Of a stretch of DNA of 8,189 nucleotides, positions 5,516 through 8,189 are shown piece after piece. Both the position numbers and the translations under genes were made by a program. The notes below the pieces were generated by a model. That model was not told the DNA's origin, did no database searches, and saw nothing but the letters and a program-made list of their open reading frames with translations. The stretch is from Candidatus Shapirobacteria bacterium UBA1420 (GTDB lineage Bacteria > Patescibacteriota > Microgenomatia > UBA12405): positions 4,477 through 12,665 of the forward strand of contig DBPM01000034.1 in NCBI GenBank assembly GCA_002304845.1, written 5' to 3'. Every line of letters starts with the position of its first letter. The first letter of the stretch is position 1.

Positions 5516-6320
5516 GAATTTTAAGAGGCGGTCAATTAGATTGGCGGGCTATGATTACACCCGACAGGGTTTTTATTTTGTAACCTTAGATTTGAATTTT
5601 AAGAGAAATTTGTTTTGGAAAAATGAAAGTATGTATGAGTTGAGTGAAGTGGGTGAAATGATTGAAAAATCGATTTTGGAAATTGAAAAATATTATATAG
5701 GAGTAGGGGTGGAAAAATATGTGGTGATGCCAGATCACGTGCATATGATAATTAAAATTGTAGGGGCAGATTCCTATATCTGCCCGAATAAAAATAAATG
5801 GCATGCCAATAAAAATGGGCAGGAAATTGCAGATAATACGGGGAATAAAATTGTAGGTGATACAGAAAGGAAAATTGTAGGGGCAGATTCCTATATCTGC
5901 CCTGGTGGTCAAAATGATATGGAGGGAAAATGGGATGTCGGTTGTAAAAATAATATGGGGTGGGGAATTTTAAATAATACGGGGTGGGGAATTTTAAATA
6001 ATACGGGGTGGGGAAATTCAAATAATATGGAAAAAAATTTTTTAAATAATACGGGGCGGAAAATTTTAAATGATAAAGGGCGGAAATGGGATTCCGCCCG
6101 TACCGGAATTTCATTATGCGCCATAATTCAAAGATTTAAGATTTTTACCACCAATAAGTATATTCGAGGTGTGAAAAATCAAAATTGGCCAGGTTTTTAT
6201 AAGCGTTTTTGGCAACGCAATTATTATGAAAGAATTATCCGAAATTATGGTGAATATAGGCGGATATGTAAATACATTGATGATAATCCGGACACATTTA
6301 TTCATAAAAATTATCATTGA
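5514..6320 (+). CDS. REP-associated tyrosine transposase (RAYT, HUH/Y1 family) with a large in-frame insert
   Basis: 268-residue member of the Y1_Tnp/RAYT family, single-strand DNA transposases that nick and join REP palindromes. The family start RRSIRLAGYDYTRQGFYFVT is at 5-24, the metal-binding HUH triplet is H75-V76-H77 in VMPDHVHMII, and the C-terminal half has IIQRFKIFTTNKYIRG (204-219), WQRNYYERIIRN (233-244; catalytic Tyr is Y237 or Y238) and YIDDNP. All core motifs are intact, so it may be active. Residues about 83-198 do not belong to the usual core: they hold two copies of VGADSYICP (encoded by palindromes), and six octapeptide repeats of the NNTGWGIL type (146-193). Removing them leaves about 152 residues, a normal RAYT size. 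The start codon lies in a hairpin, and the 3' end contains the promoter of the next gene. No partner transposition gene or flanking target duplication is seen. Confidence 0.9.
   Translation: MNFKRRSIRLAGYDYTRQGFYFVTLDLNFKRNLFWKNESMYELSEVGEMIEKSILEIEKYYIGVGVEKYVVMPDHVHMIIKIVGADSYICPNKNKWHANKNGQEIADNTGNKIVGDTERKIVGADSYICPGGQNDMEGKWDVGCKNNMGWGILNNTGWGILNNTGWGNSNNMEKNFLNNTGRKILNDKGRKWDSARTGISLCAIIQRFKIFTTNKYIRGVKNQNWPGFYKRFWQRNYYERIIRNYGEYRRICKYIDDNPDTFIHKNYH
5754..5785 (+). repeat. REP-like palindrome, copy 1, inside the RAYT gene
   Basis: A GTAG tetranucleotide (5760-5763) is followed directly by GGGCAGAT (5764-5771), a six-base loop, and ATCTGCCC (5778-5785). A 5' GTAG foot plus a GC-rich hairpin is the hallmark of REP elements processed by RAYT enzymes in enterobacteria and pseudomonads. 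The 32-base block from 5754 is identical to the one at 5871. In frame it encodes KIVGADSYICP. Confidence 0.75.
5871..5902 (+). repeat. REP-like palindrome, copy 2, inside the RAYT gene
   Basis: This is an exact 32-base repeat of copy 1 in the same orientation, 117 bases (39 codons) downstream, so both copies are read in the same frame. GTAG is at 5877-5880, the arms are 5881-5888 and 5895-5902, and the loop is again TCCTAT. A partial relative without the hairpin (AAAATTGTAGG) lies at 5847-5857, between the two copies. Confidence 0.75.
5949..6092 (+). repeat. 24-bp tandem repeat, six units, in the RAYT insert
   Basis: Six consecutive 24-base units begin at 5949, 5973, 5997, 6021, 6045 and 6069. 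Units 1-3 and 5 share the pattern aataatacggggtgggga followed by an AT-rich tail; units 4 and 6 are more diverged. Each unit encodes eight residues (NNTGWGIL, NNTGRKIL and variants), so gain or loss of units keeps the frame. There are no spacers, so it is not a CRISPR. Confidence 0.9.
6078..6099 (+). repeat. third palindrome of REP-like geometry in the RAYT insert
   Basis: GGGCGGAA (6078-6085) pairs with TTCCGCCC (6092-6099) around a six-base loop, the same eight-base arm and six-base loop as the two GTAG-linked palindromes, but with a different arm sequence and no GTAG in front. It overlaps the last tandem unit, marking the right edge of the insert just before the core motif IIQRFK resumes. 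Confidence 0.6.
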
Positions 6321-6345
6321 ATTGTAGGGTGAGAGAGATTAGAAT
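6317..6345 (+). promoter_or_regulatory. predicted sigma-70-type promoter of the DUF1846 gene, leaderless
   Basis: TTGAAT (6317-6322), a 17-base spacer and TAGAAT (6340-6345) form a near-consensus promoter. The -35 overlaps the RAYT stop codon. The -10 ends six bases before the ATG at 6352, so transcription should begin at the start codon itself. The spacer contains another GTAG (6324-6327), preceded by ATT as in the palindromes. Confidence 0.6.
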
Positions 6346-6351
6346 GGGGAG

Positions 6352-7797
6352 ATGGGGCAGGCCTTTGACAGTAAAAAATATTTAAAGGCGCAACGAAAAG
6401 CAATTGAGGACAGATTGTCCAGATTTAGTGACCGATTATACTTAGAATTTGGAGGTAAATTGATTGATGATTTTCATGCAGTTAGGACTTTGCCGGGCTA
6501 TGAAGCCAACAATAAATTAAAACTACTTTTAAGTTTAAAAAGAAAGGTGGGAGTGATTTTTTGTGTTTCAGCCAAACAATTATCAGATGGAAAAATTAGG
6601 GGAGATTCCGGGCAAAGTTATGAAGAAACAACTGTTAAGGCGTTAAAAGATTTACAAGAATTTGGTTTGGAGGTAGAGGGAGTGGTGATTAACCGTTATG
6701 AAGGAGAGAAGGAAGCAGATAATTTAATTAGAAGATTAAAATTGATGAAGGTTAGAGTAGCCAAAAGGAAAGAAATAAAAAATTATCCAAAAGATTTAAA
6801 ATTAACCATCAGTGAAAATGGTTTTGGCAGTGATGAGTATTTGAAAGTGAAAAATAAATTAATTGTGGTATGGGGAGCCGGTCCGGGTTCAGGTAAATTA
6901 TCCACTTGTTTGGGACAAATTTATCATGAGGAAAAAAGAGGCGAAAATTCGGGTTATGCGAAGTTTGAAACTTTTCCGGTGTGGAATTTACCCTTGAAAC
7001 ATCCAATTAACATAGCTTATGAGGCGGCTACGGCAGATTTGGGAGATTTTAGTTTAATTGATCCTTGGCATGGGCAGACTTATGGAGTTAAGGCAGTCAA
7101 TTACAATCGGGATGTGAGTTCTTTTCCAGTAATTAAAGAAATGTTTTCTAAGATGCTGGGAAAAAATAATTTTTCTAAGAATTATCAGTCACCGACAGAT
7201 ATGGGTGTTAATCGGTTATCTGTGGGAATGATTGATGATGACCAAATTAGAGAGGCGGCGAAAAAAGAAATTTGTTTTTACTGGTATCGGTATGTGGAAG
7301 AATATAAAAGGGGAATGGTGAAGAAACAGGTTTTGAAGCGGATGCAGAAATTAATGAAAGAGGTAGATATCAATGAAGATTATTTGGCGATGATAGTGCC
7401 GGCACGTAAGGTGGAGGGGGCGGCCATAGAACTCCATAGTGGTGAAATAGTGGTGGGTAAAAATAAAAAACTGTTAAGAGCTGAGGCAGCGGCAATTTTA
7501 AATTCACTTAAAATTTTGGCGGGGATTGAGGATGAATATAAATTGATTTCTGAGTCAGTATTAAAAGAGATATTAAAATTTAATAAGAATATAGGTAGAA
7601 CCAGAGAAAGTTTAACAGCTTCGGAAGCATTGTTGGCTTTGGCGGTATCCGGACGTGATAATCCTCTAGCCAAGAGAGCTTTAGAAAAAATAAAGGATCT
7701 AAAAAATTGCTTTATGCATAGTGTTTTAGATTTGAAAGAAGCGGACAAGAAGTTGTTTTGGCGATTGAATTTGTGGACCACCACTGATGGTAAATAA
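6352..7797 (+). CDS. DUF1846 / UPF0371 family protein of unknown function
   Basis: 481-residue protein, near full length for the DUF1846 (UPF0371) family, whose biochemical role is not established. Hallmark segments are all present: YLEFGGKLIDDFHAVRTLPGY (30-50), KIRGDSGQSYEE (81-92), the glycine-rich GAGPGSGKLSTCLGQ (175-189), GYAKFETFPVWNLPLKHP (201-218), AYEAATADL (222-230), VNYNRDV (249-255) and SPTDMGVNRLSVGMIDDD (280-297). GPGSGK resembles a nucleotide-binding P-loop, but whether it binds nucleotide is inference. No signal peptide or membrane segment is seen, so it should be cytoplasmic. A GGGGA stretch sits only one base before the ATG, too close to be a normal ribosome-binding site, in line with leaderless initiation from the promoter at 6317-6345. 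An upstream ATG at 6344 is out of frame. The gene ends 44 bases from converging rplL and shares a terminator with it. Confidence 0.92.
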   Translation: MGQAFDSKKYLKAQRKAIEDRLSRFSDRLYLEFGGKLIDDFHAVRTLPGYEANNKLKLLLSLKRKVGVIFCVSAKQLSDGKIRGDSGQSYEETTVKALKDLQEFGLEVEGVVINRYEGEKEADNLIRRLKLMKVRVAKRKEIKNYPKDLKLTISENGFGSDEYLKVKNKLIVVWGAGPGSGKLSTCLGQIYHEEKRGENSGYAKFETFPVWNLPLKHPINIAYEAATADLGDFSLIDPWHGQTYGVKAVNYNRDVSSFPVIKEMFSKMLGKNNFSKNYQSPTDMGVNRLSVGMIDDDQIREAAKKEICFYWYRYVEEYKRGMVKKQVLKRMQKLMKEVDINEDYLAMIVPARKVEGAAIELHSGEIVVGKNKKLLRAEAAAILNSLKILAGIEDEYKLISESVLKEILKFNKNIGRTRESLTASEALLALAVSGRDNPLAKRALEKIKDLKNCFMHSVLDLKEADKKLFWRLNLWTTTDGK

Positions 7798-7823
7798 AAG
7801 CCCCCGCAATGGCGGGGGACTTT
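7797..7823. terminator. bidirectional hairpin terminator between DUF1846 and rplL
   Basis: CCCCCGC (7801-7807) pairs with GCGGGGG (7812-7818) around AATG. Past a single bulged A, the stem extends by AAAG pairing with CTTT. Reading leftward, the stem is followed by CTTTTATTTA, a usable T-run for rplL. On the + strand the T-run is short. The stem is far more GC-rich than its surroundings. Confidence 0.8.
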
Positions 7824-7841
7824 GAGGTGACAAAATGAGAA

Positions 7842-8189
7842 TTATTTTAATTCTACCTGAGCACCAGCGGCTTCCAATTTAGTTTTAGCATCATTGGCAG
7901 CATCTTTTTTCATAGTTCCCAAGGAAGCGGGAGCGGCATCGACCATGTCTTTGGCTTCTTTTAGGCCAAGTTCGGGTTTGAATTCACGAACAACTTTAAT
8001 GACGGCGATTTTGTTGGCACCAGCATTGGTAATGGTGACATCAAACTCACTTTTTTCCTCAGCAGCAGGAGCAGCACCGGCAGCAGCAGGAGCAGCACCG
8101 GCAGCAGCAGGAGCAGCCATAGCAACAGCTTTAACATCGAACTTTTCTTCAAGAGCTTTGACCAATTCGGAGAGTTCAAGAACCGAAAG
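7842..8189 (-). CDS. rplL: 50S ribosomal protein L7/L12, N-terminus beyond the window
   Basis: The - strand frame is open to the right edge and gives 115 residues; roughly the first 10-15 are missing. L7/L12 forms the mobile stalk of the large subunit that recruits translation GTPases. The N-terminal dimerisation part reads LSVLELSELVKALEEKFDVKA, followed by an Ala/Pro/Gly hinge, then the globular C-terminal domain EFDVTITNAGANKIAVIKVV...LGLKEAKDMVDAAP...LEAAGAQVELK. The hinge is made of a seven-residue repeat (AAPAAAG). A TTG at 8163-8165 could be taken as a start but lies inside the conserved helix, so it is not one. rplJ would be expected next upstream, outside the window. The gene ends in a strong terminator, so it is the last gene of its transcript and no rpoB follows. 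Confidence 0.97.
   Translation of the reverse strand, partial: LSVLELSELVKALEEKFDVKAVAMAAPAAAGAAPAAAGAAPAAEEKSEFDVTITNAGANKIAVIKVVREFKPELGLKEAKDMVDAAPASLGTMKKDAANDAKTKLEAAGAQVELK
8061..8117 (-). repeat. 21-bp tandem repeat encoding the L7/L12 hinge
   Basis: There are two perfect 21-base units (8061-8081 and 8082-8102) and a 15-base partial third (8103-8117). Each full unit encodes a seven-residue Ala/Pro/Gly block of the flexible hinge. Frame-preserving expansion of this linker is plausible and length may vary between strains. Confidence 0.85.

Noticed and set aside
5949..6092. Possible CRISPR array
   Set aside because: Units abut without unique spacers, the period is 24 bases and the array is in frame inside a transposase gene.
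5752..6114. 120-codon - strand frame with regular PYYLKFPT-type repeats
   Set aside because: The periodicity is simply the complement of the tandem repeat and palindromes in the RAYT gene; no ribosome-binding site or known domain.
5491..6351. A complete IS200/IS605 insertion sequence
   Set aside because: The protein has RAYT-type motifs (RRSIRL, WQRNYY), there is no TnpB, and no matching subterminal hairpins or flanking TTAC-like targets bracket the gene.
7380..7784. 134-codon open frame on the - strand
   Set aside because: Fully antisense to the conserved DUF1846 C-terminal half and without motifs.
1..8189. UGA recoded to glycine, as in Gracilibacteria/SR1
   Set aside because: ruvC, the dehydrogenase and the RAYT gene all end at UGA exactly where family lengths predict, and no conserved glycine is encoded by UGA.
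1..8189. tRNA or rRNA genes
   Set aside because: No cloverleaf with a GTTCRA-type T-loop and no conserved rRNA segment was recognised on either strand.

Overview
The window is AT-rich DNA from a bacterium using the standard code: UGA, UAA and UAG all end recognisable genes, which argues against a lineage that reads UGA as glycine. Gene content, compact packing, low GC and modestly diverged housekeeping proteins fit a Patescibacteria/CPR-type genome (Microgenomates-like). This is an inference; no rRNA is present to settle it. No stretch longer than about 120 bases lacks a gene.

Left block (1-3054, + strand). The 3' end of an unidentified reading frame is followed by a membrane-anchored calcineurin-like phosphoesterase that overlaps ruvC. 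Then come ruvA and ruvB, giving the whole Holliday-junction set (RuvC resolvase, RuvA junction binder, RuvB motor) in one tight cluster. A hairpin terminator closes it and also serves the converging gene on the other strand.

Middle block (3072-5490). A small excisionase/MerR-type helix-turn-helix protein (- strand) is divergent from a D-lactate-dehydrogenase-like 2-hydroxyacid dehydrogenase (+ strand). A 14/15-bp inverted repeat lies in the 116-bp gap and looks like an operator. The dehydrogenase overlaps by ATGA a nucleotidyltransferase resembling mannose-1-phosphate guanylyltransferase, with several active-site motifs changed.

Right block (5491-8189). A REP-associated tyrosine transposase (RAYT, HUH/Y1 family) has its domain split by an in-frame insert of about 115 residues. 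The insert carries two identical GTAG-plus-palindrome elements, a third palindrome of the same geometry, and a six-unit 24-bp tandem repeat. The palindromes have the architecture of REP elements, the DNA class RAYTs act on, so the transposase gene appears to carry its own type of substrate inside its coding sequence. A perfect hairpin also buries its start codon. Next is a full-length DUF1846/UPF0371 protein whose promoter starts in the last codons of the RAYT gene and predicts a leaderless mRNA. A shared terminator separates it from the converging rplL (ribosomal protein L7/L12), whose N-terminus runs off the right edge.

The most notable item is the RAYT gene with embedded REP-like elements. 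Secondary items are the candidate autoregulatory operator, the predicted leaderless promoters and the diverged sugar nucleotidyltransferase.
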